Shown here: positions 1 to 9,043 of the stretch, one piece after another
Numbering within the stretch: the stretch's first letter is position 1
Layout of the letters: each line of letters begins with the position of its first letter
Source of the DNA: Planctomycetes bacterium UBA1146
GTDB lineage: Bacteria; Planctomycetota; UBA8108; UBA1146
Direction of reading: 5' to 3'
Assembly: GCA_002311345.1 (NCBI GenBank)
Contig: DCAA01000014.1
Span: forward strand, 1 to 38,403
DNA length: 38,403 nt
Translations under genes and position numbers: made by a program
The notes under the pieces: generated by a model
Told to the model about the DNA's origin: nothing
Databases searched by the model: none
Seen by the model: only the letters and a program-made list of their open reading frames with translations

Positions 1-312
1 CCTCAAGCCAGGTGTTGTGCTGATCTGAAGCAGTGCAGAGCGGCATCTGCTGCGCCCCTGACTACAAATACGCAAGCGTTCGAGGGTGTGACAGGAAAAG
101 CGCGGCCAGAGGGGGAGATGTGATGATCAGGTGAGTGAACAGCGTCGGCTGGCGTGCAGGAGGAGGGGTGAGAATCCCAACGGGATTCTGAGAGTTGTGG
201 CGTCTTACTAGATGACGATCGATCGATGAGTAGTTTTCGTCCGTGATTTTCTCCGCTGTCGGGGTGGCTCGAGGCGTGGATTCGTGGAGGTGTGAACCAC
301 GAAAGGTCGATC
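1..312. other. Non-coding 5' stretch with one hairpin
   Basis: No convincing gene is visible before the ATG at 313. Short open frames at the left edge end within about 125 bases and have no recognisable protein character. The main structure is a perfect 8-bp hairpin, AGAATCCC / GGGATTCT, at 171-178 and 182-189 with an AAC loop. No T-run follows it, so it is not a standard intrinsic terminator. A preceding gene could end just outside the window. Confidence 0.5.
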
Positions 313-1716
313 ATGAACTCACATCCGATACAGATCCTGCTGGTGTTATCGATTTGCAGTACCTGTTGTGCTTCGGCGCTGGCGCAGTTGTCTCCGTGTC
401 CCGGAAATGCGATCTTCGAGGACAGTGGCCAGGATCTGGGATACAGCCCCATGGTGGCCCTGGGGGACCTCGATGGTGACGGAGATCTCGATGCCTTGAT
501 GGCGAATGTTTATCCGGATGCGGGGAATCGAGTCTGGCTCAATGACTCTCAGGGCAATTTCATCGACAGTGGACAGACTGTAGGAATGTACTCCACCGCT
601 TCCGTGGCTCTGGGGGATCTCGATGGTGACGGGGATCTCGATATTTTCGAGGTGAACACCAACAATCAACCTGATCGTGTCTACTTCAATGATGGCAACG
701 CAGTTTTCACGGACAGTGATCAGGAACTGGGAAACTCTGACAATCATTCCGTGGTACTGGGGGATCTGGACTGGGATGGGGACCTCGACGCCATTGTGGT
801 CAACTGGATGGGTGGTGACCCGGTCAATATATACATCAATGATGGAACCGGAATTTTCACCGACAGCGGCCAGGACATGGGGTCGGTAGACTTCTATTCT
901 GTAGCGCTAGGGGATCTGGATGGAGATGGCGATCTCGACGCATTCTTCGGAAGTTACGGCAACAACCGTGTGTACCTGAATGACGGAGTCGGCACCTTTA
1001 CCGACAATGGCCAGTGGATTTTGGCCGGGCTGTACTGGAACAGTCACTCCGTGGATCTCGGTGACCTGGATGGCGATGGCGATCTCGACGCTTTCTTGTC
1101 CTCTTGGACAGCCAATCGAATCTACCTCAATGATGGTACGGGGTACTTCGTCGATAGCGGTCAGCGGTTGGGGGACAACAAGAGTTTCGGGGTGTCCCTG
1201 GGGGATCTGGATGGAGACGGGGATCTCGATGCCTTCGTCGCCAATGAATGGCCAGATACCAACCGAGTCTACCTCAATGAGGGCAATGGCCTCTTCATCG
1301 ACAGTGGTCTCGAGATCGGGATCAACGGGAGTCATGCCGTGATCCTGGGGGACCTGGATGGGGACGGTGATCTGGACGCCTTGGTGCCAAATCGCTGGGG
1401 CGACTCTCCCAGCACGGTCTACATCAATCGCTGTGCAGCAAGACATTTTCGACGCGGCGAGTGCAATGGCGATGGAAATATAAACATCAGCGACGTCTTG
1501 TTCCTGCTCGACTATCTGTTCAAAAGCAATCAAGCGTTGAGCTGCTATGATGCAGCGGATGTCAATGACGACGGATCTAACAACATCATCGACGTCTTTT
1601 CGATGCTGGCTTACTTTTTCAACGGTGCTGTCGCTCCGCCAGTACCCTTCAACAGTTGCGGCTTCGACCCGACCGACGATGATCTCGATTGCGAGCAATT
1701 TGTAGGGTGTCCGTAA
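313..1716 (+). CDS. Secreted seven-repeat FG-GAP/VCBS protein with dockerin-like C-terminus
   Basis: The product is about 467 residues. It begins with a signal peptide: a hydrophobic stretch after MNSHPIQ, ending near ALAQ. ATG 313 is preferred over GTG 292 because GAAAGG lies about 6 bases upstream and the GTG has no usable spacing. Seven repeats of roughly 50 residues follow, each built on LGDLDGDGDLDA with a later RVYLNDG..F.DSGQ segment. This is typical of calcium-binding FG-GAP/VCBS blades and would suit one seven-bladed beta-propeller. The C-terminal part from about base 1447 has two EF-hand-like loops (ECNGDGNINISD and DVNDDGSNNIID) and a Cys-rich end, CGFDPTDDDLDC. It is probably exported and surface-associated. 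The ligand is unknown. The same tail occurs on the products at 5164-6984 and 11251-12027. Confidence 0.9.
   Translation: MNSHPIQILLVLSICSTCCASALAQLSPCPGNAIFEDSGQDLGYSPMVALGDLDGDGDLDALMANVYPDAGNRVWLNDSQGNFIDSGQTVGMYSTASVALGDLDGDGDLDIFEVNTNNQPDRVYFNDGNAVFTDSDQELGNSDNHSVVLGDLDWDGDLDAIVVNWMGGDPVNIYINDGTGIFTDSGQDMGSVDFYSVALGDLDGDGDLDAFFGSYGNNRVYLNDGVGTFTDNGQWILAGLYWNSHSVDLGDLDGDGDLDAFLSSWTANRIYLNDGTGYFVDSGQRLGDNKSFGVSLGDLDGDGDLDAFVANEWPDTNRVYLNEGNGLFIDSGLEIGINGSHAVILGDLDGDGDLDALVPNRWGDSPSTVYINRCAARHFRRGECNGDGNINISDVLFLLDYLFKSNQALSCYDAADVNDDGSNNIIDVFSMLAYFFNGAVAPPVPFNSCGFDPTDDDLDCEQFVGCP
461..1400 (+). repeat. Seven in-frame direct repeats of about 150 bp encoding VCBS blades
   Basis: Near-identical segments starting GGGGGATCTCGATGG or close variants recur at about 461, 613, 760, 910, 1060, 1200 and 1348. 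The period is about 150 bases, which keeps the reading frame. They encode the LGDLDGDGDLD calcium loops of the propeller. The conservation at DNA level suggests recent internal duplication or recombination. Confidence 0.85.
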
Positions 1717-1765
1717 GAGGACGTGTAGGCGCAGATGCGATACAATGTTCTCCACTGGAGGAAAC

Positions 1766-2416
1766 GTGCGACCGGTTCAGAGAATCCGAGACGAAGATGG
1801 AATTCCGGTCAGCCCGGCGCGGGTGTTGCGTGCCTACATGGAACGCTGCTTTCCGATGGCCGATCACCGGGACGGCAAGATCTTCTGGGTCCGACCCACC
1901 GAGCGTGCATTCATCAACTGGGATGGTTATCGAGTTCCCCGATCGCTGTGGCGTGCTGCTCGCAAGAATGCATTCAGATTCACCACCGATGTTGCTTTTC
2001 GCGCCGTGGTCGAGGCGTGTGCCAATCGCCACGAAACGTGGATCTCTCGAGATATCGAGCAACTGTTTCGACAGCTCCATCACCTGGGCTTGGCCCATTC
2101 AGTGGAAGCATGGGATCGAGAAGGTAGGTTGGTCGGTGGGCTCTATGGCCTCTCCGTCGGGGGGATCTTTGCCGGTGAGAGTATGTTTCACCTCGAGACC
2201 GGTGCCGGAAAGTTGTGCATCATGACGCTGGTCGAACATCTGCGGGCGCTCGGTTACATCGGACTCGATTGCCAGCAACAGACCCCTCACATGGAAATGT
2301 TCGGTGCCGCACTGATCCCGGATGATGTCTACGCCATGATGGTGGCCAGCAGTACGCCGCCTCGGAACTGGGACGAGCGGGTTTTCCCGGCTCGCCTCGA
2401 GCAGAAGGTACCCTAG
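1766..2416 (+). CDS. aat: Leucyl/phenylalanyl-tRNA-protein transferase
   Basis: Aat transfers Leu or Phe from aminoacyl-tRNA to the N-terminus of proteins starting with Arg or Lys. This marks them for ClpS/ClpAP degradation (bacterial N-end rule) in the cytoplasm. The family signature GGLYGLSVGGIFAGESMFH is present nearly intact. It is preceded by the HETWI and LGLAHSVE segments and followed by GLDCQQQTPHMEMFGA, which matches the DCQ...H...GA motif. The length of about 216 residues is normal. GTG 1766 is chosen because TGGAGG ends 4 bases before it; an in-frame ATG at 1745 would add seven residues and lies upstream of this ribosome site. The gene converges on the barrel protein gene, and the two stop codons overlap within CTAG at 2413-2416. 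Confidence 0.95.
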   Translation: MRPVQRIRDEDGIPVSPARVLRAYMERCFPMADHRDGKIFWVRPTERAFINWDGYRVPRSLWRAARKNAFRFTTDVAFRAVVEACANRHETWISRDIEQLFRQLHHLGLAHSVEAWDREGRLVGGLYGLSVGGIFAGESMFHLETGAGKLCIMTLVEHLRALGYIGLDCQQQTPHMEMFGAALIPDDVYAMMVASSTPPRNWDERVFPARLEQKVP

Positions 2417-3702
2417 AAGGGAAGGCCGTAGGAAAGGGAGAGATTCGAGTCTCCCTCATCCGAGCGGCCAATGTCCATCCTGAACAGTGCTTGCCTATCG
2501 AAGGTGAAGCGCAGGCCGAAACCCACCGACGAATGGACCGGGGCATCGGCCAGATCACCCAGTTCATCTGCGACCGATCCGGCTTCTGCGAACAGCGCCA
2601 GGCCGGCTCTCTCCACCCGGATCTCGCCGAAGATGGGAAATCCATCGGCCAGCACCCACGGACGCCATTCGGCTCCCGTCGCCCAGGCACTCCGATCGCG
2701 CCAGCGTCCTCGGATGGTTCCCCTCAGGATGTTGTCTCCCCCGAGCGAGGGAAGCGCCCAGAAGGGAACGTCCCCCATCGTTGTCGAGATTGCGATGAAC
2801 GCGGCGATGGAATCAGTGGGCGGATGCGAATGTGCTGGATTTCCTCCATCGTGAAAAAGCGGGCTCACAGGATGAACCCAGTTCCCCATCAGTGATGCCA
2901 CCGCTCCTGTTTTGTGATCGTTGACCAGCGGGATCCCGGTGATGGAGAAACCGAAAGAACGTCCCCGATAGGGTAGGTGCTGGGCATCCCTGGTATCATG
3001 ACGAATCCCCGCTTTGATCCACAGCGCATCGAAATCATCGCCCTCGGCGAACAGTTCCTGGTGTTCAGTCGCGACATCGAGTGCTCCGGTGACTTTTCCA
3101 CTGGCGAGATCATCGGTCTGCAGGAACGCGTTGGCATGCCACACCCAGTTTCCTCCGGTTTCGGGAAAAGAGCGCTGGATACCGAATCCGATCGAGTTGG
3201 TTTCGCGACTATATGATCCTTCATCGGCGAGTTGGGTTTCGGCTCCCAGTCCGAAGAAGCGGCTGGTGAGGGTGCGGGTATGAGAAAGGGTGATGCCGAC
3301 GAAGTCTCGATCTCCGTGGAGTACTCCTCTGCCGGGATGATCACTATGAGCGAGCCATTTTTGCCAGGCGATGGATAATCTCTCCTGCCCCTCGGAGGTA
3401 TAGGTCGCCCAGATGTGTGCCAGTTGAGTGCGTCGCTTGTTTCGGAAATCGATGTCGGTGATCGCGAATCCTCCGCCGGTGCCCACATCTCCTTCGAAGA
3501 ATATGAACGGCGAGAAGAAGGAGGTCACGCCTATCCTCTTCAGAAGTTTCCCTTTCGGGATGTTCTGTTCGGGGATCCATCTCCAGCGATCGGGATAGTC
3601 GAAGGTGCGTAATAGATCGGTCGGTCGCAACAAAGATGGATCATCTCCATCGGGAAGAGGAGGTGCGACGAGCACAGCAAGCAGCAGCAAGACCGAGGAC
3701 AT
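2413..3702 (-). CDS. Omp85/BamA-type outer-membrane beta-barrel protein
   Basis: The protein of about 429 residues has a short hydrophobic N-terminal signal and then alternating strands typical of a membrane barrel. The last third carries the bacterial surface antigen (BamA/TamA C-terminal) pattern. This includes LPSLGGDNILRGTIRGRWRD, resembling the GG...LRGY..rf.D segment, and then FAEAGSVADELGD, SSVGFGLRF and a final strand ending in aromatic F. No POTRA domains are evident, so it is a barrel-only member rather than a BamA insertase (inference). ATG 3702 has GGGAGGG about 8 bases upstream; GTG 3705 is an alternative. The presence of an outer-membrane barrel supports a diderm host. The transported or bound substrate is unknown. 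Confidence 0.8.
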   Translation of the reverse strand: MSSVLLLLAVLVAPPLPDGDDPSLLRPTDLLRTFDYPDRWRWIPEQNIPKGKLLKRIGVTSFFSPFIFFEGDVGTGGGFAITDIDFRNKRRTQLAHIWATYTSEGQERLSIAWQKWLAHSDHPGRGVLHGDRDFVGITLSHTRTLTSRFFGLGAETQLADEGSYSRETNSIGFGIQRSFPETGGNWVWHANAFLQTDDLASGKVTGALDVATEHQELFAEGDDFDALWIKAGIRHDTRDAQHLPYRGRSFGFSITGIPLVNDHKTGAVASLMGNWVHPVSPLFHDGGNPAHSHPPTDSIAAFIAISTTMGDVPFWALPSLGGDNILRGTIRGRWRDRSAWATGAEWRPWVLADGFPIFGEIRVERAGLALFAEAGSVADELGDLADAPVHSSVGFGLRFTFDRQALFRMDIGRSDEGDSNLSLSYGLPF

Positions 3703-3729
3703 CACTTTTCCCTCCCCGGGAGAGTTTGG

Positions 3730-4956
3730 TCACTGACCGTGAGCGAGTGAATCGACCTCATCGAGACGTGGATGCGCACCGCGAAGATCTTCAGAGCTGG
3801 TTCCCTCCTTGTCCATTCGTCTCAGGGTTGCGACGAGAGCATGAATCGCCGCGATGACATCGCCGGTATGAGCACTTTCAGAGATGGTGTGCATATTACG
3901 AATGGGAAAACCGATGCTAGTGGCGGCGGAATCGACGCCGGCGAGGACACCAGCCATCGCATCGGTACCGGTGTCACGTCCGCAGACATCTACCTGATAG
4001 GGGATATTTTTTGACTGACAGGCATCCTGGATGATCGCGTTGAGGCTGGTGGTTGTGATGGCCCCCACGGCGAGGGTCATTCCCTCACCCATCTTCAGGG
4101 GAGTGAAGCGTCGATCCTTGAGTCCTGGCGCCGCTTCGTAGTCATGATTGACATCGACTCCAATGATGACATCGGGTTTCATCATTCCTGCCATCACCCG
4201 GCTACCGAAGCGACCGATCTCTTCGTAGGCGGCGAAAGCACCGAGGTAACGCACATTTTTCAGAGGTTTACCCGCTGCGATGAGCCGCGCTGCTTCCTCG
4301 ACCACGAAGCAGCCGAGACCATTGTCGAGGTAGGCGCCGACGAAACTGTCAGGACCAAAACCTGGACGGATGGGACGGTCGAGCAACAGCGGATCACCCG
4401 AGCGAATCCCGAGATCCTCGACCTGCTTCTTCCGGTCTTCTCCGCTCAACTGTAACTCGAGGTAGAGTTGATTCGCTTTGATACCCTTCGTGCCCTCACG
4501 CAGCGGGGCTTCAGCAAAGTGAATTGCTCCGAGTGCTTCCACGGTACCGCCAGAAATGCTCCGGAACTCCCCTGGATTTTTTGGATCCTCGCTGAAGAGA
4601 GTGACTTCATGTCCGATCAGGGTTGTCGCTAAAAAGGAATCACTATTGATCCAGATCTTACCATCGTCGCCGATGCTCCGTACTTGCATGCGGATCTTGT
4701 CTGCGTGCCCGATCGCCATCACCGTCAGCGTTCCTTCCGGGGCATCCGGCATCGTGTCAACTACGAGTCCCGCGTTGCCACGGAAGCGATGAAGACACCA
4801 TTCCTTGGGCATGAACTCTTCGAGCATCGGAGCGATCACGCCTTCAGTCATGGCAGCCTCGAGTCCGACAGGACTCGGCGCGGCGAGAATCCTGTGCATC
4901 CGTTCGAACTGTGGTTCGGGCATCGATTTCTGCCAGGGGTGCTTCTTCTTGCTCAT
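3730..4956 (-). CDS. M42-family metalloaminopeptidase
   Basis: M42 peptidases are cytosolic two-metal aminopeptidases, often forming tetrahedral dodecamers, that trim peptides. The 408-residue product keeps the expected ligand motifs in order: GHADKI (His84), YLDNGLGC (Asp211), AYEEIGRFG (catalytic Glu245 and metal Glu246), GVDVNHD (Asp268) and RNMHTISE (His356). GRDTGTDA, another family segment, is at 326-333. The usual AHxDE is GHADK here, a small deviation. The start ATG 4956 has GAGAGGA at good spacing. It is upstream of and co-oriented with the barrel gene, 27 bases away, and may be co-transcribed. Substrate preference cannot be read from the sequence. Confidence 0.88.
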   Translation of the reverse strand: MSKKKHPWQKSMPEPQFERMHRILAAPSPVGLEAAMTEGVIAPMLEEFMPKEWCLHRFRGNAGLVVDTMPDAPEGTLTVMAIGHADKIRMQVRSIGDDGKIWINSDSFLATTLIGHEVTLFSEDPKNPGEFRSISGGTVEALGAIHFAEAPLREGTKGIKANQLYLELQLSGEDRKKQVEDLGIRSGDPLLLDRPIRPGFGPDSFVGAYLDNGLGCFVVEEAARLIAAGKPLKNVRYLGAFAAYEEIGRFGSRVMAGMMKPDVIIGVDVNHDYEAAPGLKDRRFTPLKMGEGMTLAVGAITTTSLNAIIQDACQSKNIPYQVDVCGRDTGTDAMAGVLAGVDSAATSIGFPIRNMHTISESAHTGDVIAAIHALVATLRRMDKEGTSSEDLRGAHPRLDEVDSLAHGQ

Positions 4957-5163
4957 CGGATCCTCTCAACTGATATCGCAGGCATCGGTGGTCGCAGGCA
5001 TTAGTGATTGCGCGGATCGGTGCAGGGTTGTCAAAGGGTACCGCTCCCGAGACCTCTACGGAAGAGAACCAGGACGCGCTGGTTTTGTTCGATACGCGGC
5101 TGGGGGAAGGTATGATGAAGGACGGATTTCATCTGAGGATGTGGTTATCGAGGAGGGTTTTCG

Positions 5164-6984
5164 ATGATATCAGGCCGGATCTGCCCGTTTTCGGGCTCCT
5201 TTGTCGGATTGCTCCTGATGGGATTGCTGGTCAGTGGAGAACTCGAAGCACAGCAGTTCCTGGAATCGAGCGCCGGTCGACTACCCGTCTTCAACGAGTA
5301 TTCGAGCCAGGTCGCCATCGCGGATGTGGATGGAGACGGGGATCTCGATCTGTGCTTTGCCAATGGCAGGGGATTCTTCTCCGCCAGTCTCCAGGAACGA
5401 GTGCGGCTCCTCATCAATGATGGAAATGCCTTTTTCGTCGATGAATCCGCGGCCAGATTGGGAAATTTGATCGGATATGGTCGTGACGTGGAGTTCGGGG
5501 ATGTCGATGGAGACGGGGATCTGGATCTTGCCGTGGCCAACGATTTCCTCACGCCCCAGAAGTTACTCATCAATGATGGAACGGGTTTCTTCACCGATGA
5601 ATCCGCGGCCAGAATTCCGCAGTTTGCCATGTCCAGTTCACACTGCGCATTCGGCGACATCGATGACGATGGAGATCTCGATCTCTGGTACACCCGCGGC
5701 GGAGCGTCTCGATTCGGTTCGGGTCAAGCTCAGTTATGGATCAATGACGGAGCAGGATTTTTCATTAATGGGACGGCGCAACTCCTTCCTCAGCAGTTGG
5801 TCTCCGAACCGATGGATTGCATCTTTGGAGATCTCGATGGAGATCTCGATCTTGACATGATCGAAGGACATCGCGCGGGCAATTCAAAACTGTACATCAA
5901 CAACGGTGGTTTTTTCGTCGATGCAACAGCAGGGAATTTCCCACCCGATTCGAATACATACTCCTATGATCTTGGAGATCTCGACGGAGATGGTGACCTG
6001 GATGTCTTCGGCGCTAACTCCGGAGTCGGTTCTCGCGAAGCTGTGTTCCAGAATGACGGCAATGCATCTTTCACGAACGTCACGAGTACCGTCTTGCCGA
6101 ACTCCTCGAATCCAAACATCGATGACAACGACAGCAAGTTCCTCGATTACGACAACGATGGCGACATGGACGTGACGATCTGTGCGATTGGCGGACCGGA
6201 ACGGATGCTGCGTAACAACGGGAGCGGTTTCCTGACGCTGGTCGGTGGTGTTATCAGTTCTATTTCCGACAGTTCTCTGGATGTCGAGATGGGAGATCTG
6301 GACGGAGATGGAGATCTCGATATGGTCACCGCTCAGGGCGAAAGCGGTGCTTTCCGTAATCGGCTGTACCTGAACCAGGGACCGGCCGATACCCGGGGGC
6401 CAAACATCGCTCAGTGGGAAGAACTGGACGATGTGGATGTGGGAGCCGGGCCGCGTCGAGTACGAGCAGCGATCCGCGACAACATGAGTTCTGACCACGG
6501 TGCCTTCTACCAGTCCGTCCTGCTCCAGTGGTCTAGCGGTGGTCCGTTCGAGTCCGTCTCGATGGCATGGTCTGGCCACGAGTTGTACCGCGGGATCATT
6601 CCGGATCCGGGCACCACGGCGACCATCGAGTACAGGATTTCCGCCACTGACCTGGCCGGGAATACCACAACCACTGTCGCGCGTTCCTATTTCATCGGGG
6701 CACCGCCGTCGCTCTTCCAACGATGTGATATCAACGAGGATGGGGAGCGCAACATCGCTGATGCTGTTGCGGGACTTGTATATCTATTCGGTAACGGTGC
6801 CGCACCAGGCTGTCTCGATACGCTCGATTGCAACGACGATGGATCGAACGACATCTCGGATGTGATATCCCTGCTCGATTACCTGTTTCAGGCGGGTAAC
6901 CGACCACCGGAACCCTTCAATTGTGGTTCTGATCCGACCGACGATGCCGTTTCGTGCGAGACGACCCAGGAAAATTGTCTCTAG
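5164..6984 (+). CDS. Secreted VCBS-repeat protein with Ig/Fn3-like and dockerin-like domains
   Basis: The protein has 606 residues. It starts at ATG 5164, with GAGGAGG about 7 bases upstream, and has an N-terminal signal segment ending near LEAQ. Seven calcium-loop repeats follow (for example ADVDGDGDLDLCFANG, FGDLDGDLDLDM and LDYDNDGDMDV), consistent with another seven-bladed propeller. Around residues 415-515 is a beta-sandwich-like region (GPRRVRAAIRDN, ATIEYRISATDLAGNTTTT) resembling a fibronectin/Ig-type domain. The end repeats the dockerin-like module from about base 6715: DINEDGERNIAD, DCNDDGSNDISD, then NCGSDPTDDAVSC. The architecture parallels the protein at 313-1716 with an added domain. 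It is likely extracellular. Function is unknown. Confidence 0.88.
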   Translation: MISGRICPFSGSFVGLLLMGLLVSGELEAQQFLESSAGRLPVFNEYSSQVAIADVDGDGDLDLCFANGRGFFSASLQERVRLLINDGNAFFVDESAARLGNLIGYGRDVEFGDVDGDGDLDLAVANDFLTPQKLLINDGTGFFTDESAARIPQFAMSSSHCAFGDIDDDGDLDLWYTRGGASRFGSGQAQLWINDGAGFFINGTAQLLPQQLVSEPMDCIFGDLDGDLDLDMIEGHRAGNSKLYINNGGFFVDATAGNFPPDSNTYSYDLGDLDGDGDLDVFGANSGVGSREAVFQNDGNASFTNVTSTVLPNSSNPNIDDNDSKFLDYDNDGDMDVTICAIGGPERMLRNNGSGFLTLVGGVISSISDSSLDVEMGDLDGDGDLDMVTAQGESGAFRNRLYLNQGPADTRGPNIAQWEELDDVDVGAGPRRVRAAIRDNMSSDHGAFYQSVLLQWSSGGPFESVSMAWSGHELYRGIIPDPGTTATIEYRISATDLAGNTTTTVARSYFIGAPPSLFQRCDINEDGERNIADAVAGLVYLFGNGAAPGCLDTLDCNDDGSNDISDVISLLDYLFQAGNRPPEPFNCGSDPTDDAVSCETTQENCL

Positions 6985-7116
6985 CGCCATCCTGATACCT
7001 GGTCCGGTGTTACTCTTCATGATCGATGTGGTGCCTTGATGGCGCCGCGGTGGTCGGCTATCCCCGCCCTGTGACTTTTCGTTTTGCCAATGTGCACTCG
7101 AGGAGGGGTGGGGAAA

Positions 7117-8961
7117 TTGACGGTAAGAGAAGGGGATCCGGTCCGGACCGATGCAGGGGCGATCTTGCACGAGGTGTTCGGTTACGAGAGTTTCCGGGGC
7201 GCCCAGCAAGAGATTATCGAGCGGGTCGCTGCGGGTGGAGACGCACTGGTCCTGATGCCGACCGGGGGAGGGAAATCCCTCTGCTATCAAATCCCTGCGC
7301 TGCTGGCCGCTGGAGTCACCGTGGTGGTCTCACCACTCATTGCCCTGATGCAGGATCAGGTCGAGGCTCTGAACCAGGCCGGCGTAGGTGCTGCTGCACT
7401 GAACTCCTCGATGGATGTGTCGAAGCGGCGAGAAGTCTGGGATCAGTTACGAGCCGGCCAGATCAAACTGCTCTACGTGGCTCCTGAGCGGCTGCTCATC
7501 GATGGATTTCTTGAAGAACTGGATGCGTTCTCACCTGCGCTCTTTGCCATCGATGAAGCCCATTGCATCAGTCAGTGGGGTCACGATTTTCGTCCCGAGT
7601 ATCAGAAACTAGGAATCATCCGTAAGCGTTTCCCGGGGGTTCCCGTCATCGCGTTGACTGCGACTGCTGATGATCCGACTCGCAAGGACATCCTGAAAGG
7701 ATTGGGTCTTTCAGATGATGATCTGTTCGTCTCCTCCTTTGATCGGCCCAATATCCGTTATTCGGTCGAGCCGAAGGAGCAACCTCGTCGTCAACTGTTG
7801 CGGATGATCCGGGAACGGCATGCGGGAGAAGCCGGGATCGTTTATTGCAGCAGCAGAAAGAAGGTCGACAAAACTGCCGAGTGGCTGCGTGAGGAGGGAA
7901 TCCGGGCAGTGCCCTATCACGCTGGGATGGCCTCGCAGCAACGATCTCTCAACCAGCAACTATTTATTCGTGAAGAAGGAATCGTCGTGGTAGCGACGGT
8001 CGCTTTCGGTATGGGGATCGACAAACCCAACGTTCGTTTCGTCGCCCACCTCGATATGCCTCCGAGTCCGCAACACTACAGCCAGGAATCGGGACGTGCC
8101 GGTCGCGATGGACTACCCGCTGATGCCTGGCTCTGCTATGGCTGGAGCGATGTGGTTCTTGCCCAGAGGCGACTGGCAGAATCCGATCTCGATCCGACCC
8201 AGCGCCGCATCAACCATCACCAGATCGATGGGATGCTCGCCTATTGCGAATCCGCACGATGTCGACGTTCTACCTTGCTGGGATTCTTCGGTGAGGACGG
8301 GATCGAGCAGTGCAACCCCGAAGGCCAGCGCTGTGACAATTGCAAGAAAGCTCCCGAGATGATCGAAGGAATGATACTGGCACAGAAAGCACTGTCAGCG
8401 GTGGTCAAGACCGGCCAGCGATTTGGCAAGGTACACGTGATCGATGTGCTCCGGGGCAAGGCGAACACGAAGGTTACCCGGTTCGGGCATGATCGGTTGA
8501 GTGTCTATGGAATCGGGACCGAACTGGAAGAACAGGGCTGGCATTCAATTTTCCGCCAACTGGCTTCGCGGGGAATGATCCGGATCGACCTTGAAGGACA
8601 TGGCGGAATCTCGGTGACCCAAAAGAGTCGCGAACTATTACGGGGAGAAGAGGAATTTTCGTTTCGCAAGGATGCCATCACCCGGAAAGCCTCACGCACC
8701 AAGAAGAAGAAAAAGTTGAAACTCGATGGCCTCGATTCGTTGCAGTCGAGCCTCTTCGAACGGCTTCGAAAGCACCGGCTGGAGATTTCCCGTCAACTCG
8801 AGGTGCCCCCTTACACCATCTTCCACGATTCGACGCTGGTCGAGATGTCACAGATGCAGCCACAGACCCTCGACCAACTGGCGATGATCTCCGGTGTCGG
8901 GCAGAAGAAGCTGGAGAAGTGGGGGCGGGGCTTTCTGGAAGTGATCACGGTGCAGGTGTAA
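7117..8961 (+). CDS. recQ: ATP-dependent DNA helicase RecQ
   Basis: RecQ is a 3'-5' superfamily 2 helicase acting in recombination and repair of stalled forks. The order of domains is canonical: FRGAQQEII motif 0, Walker A TGGGKS (about residue 48), DEAH in FAIDEAHCISQWGHDFRPEY (about 146), ALTATAD, the helicase C-terminal part with QESGRAGRDG, a zinc-binding Cys cluster (SARCRRS...CNPEGQRCDNC), a winged helix, and a C-terminal HRDC domain from about residue 538 to 614. A Lys-rich linker (TKKKKKLKL) precedes HRDC. TTG 7117 is proposed as start because AGGAGG (7101-7106) sits 10 bases upstream. ATG 7090 is the alternative but has no ribosome site. rmuC follows on the same strand. Confidence 0.96.
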   Translation: MTVREGDPVRTDAGAILHEVFGYESFRGAQQEIIERVAAGGDALVLMPTGGGKSLCYQIPALLAAGVTVVVSPLIALMQDQVEALNQAGVGAAALNSSMDVSKRREVWDQLRAGQIKLLYVAPERLLIDGFLEELDAFSPALFAIDEAHCISQWGHDFRPEYQKLGIIRKRFPGVPVIALTATADDPTRKDILKGLGLSDDDLFVSSFDRPNIRYSVEPKEQPRRQLLRMIRERHAGEAGIVYCSSRKKVDKTAEWLREEGIRAVPYHAGMASQQRSLNQQLFIREEGIVVVATVAFGMGIDKPNVRFVAHLDMPPSPQHYSQESGRAGRDGLPADAWLCYGWSDVVLAQRRLAESDLDPTQRRINHHQIDGMLAYCESARCRRSTLLGFFGEDGIEQCNPEGQRCDNCKKAPEMIEGMILAQKALSAVVKTGQRFGKVHVIDVLRGKANTKVTRFGHDRLSVYGIGTELEEQGWHSIFRQLASRGMIRIDLEGHGGISVTQKSRELLRGEEEFSFRKDAITRKASRTKKKKKLKLDGLDSLQSSLFERLRKHRLEISRQLEVPPYTIFHDSTLVEMSQMQPQTLDQLAMISGVGQKKLEKWGRGFLEVITVQV

Positions 8962-8970
8962 CCCTCTCCT

Positions 8971-8993
8971 TGACCTCGTGGTTCTGGAGGTCA
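8971..8993 (+). terminator. Hairpin after recQ (terminator-like)
   Basis: A perfect 7-bp stem, TGACCTC (8971-8977) and GAGGTCA (8987-8993), encloses a 9-base loop 10 bases after the recQ stop. No T-run follows, so it may be a weak or Rho-assisted terminator, or an RNA-stabilising structure between recQ and rmuC. Confidence 0.35.
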
Positions 8994-9043
8994 TCCGCGG
9001 ATATGCTCATCCCCTCGGGGCAGATCGACAGTGAGAGGAGATC

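Noticed and set aside
461..1400. Regularly spaced repeats resembling a CRISPR or satellite array
   Set aside because: The period is about 150 bp, the repeats are in frame and encode VCBS calcium loops; no cas genes are near.
907..1755. Long minus-strand frame antisense to the first VCBS gene
   Set aside because: It mirrors the repeated GAT/CTC codons of the real gene; its repetitive Ile/Val-rich product is a shadow.
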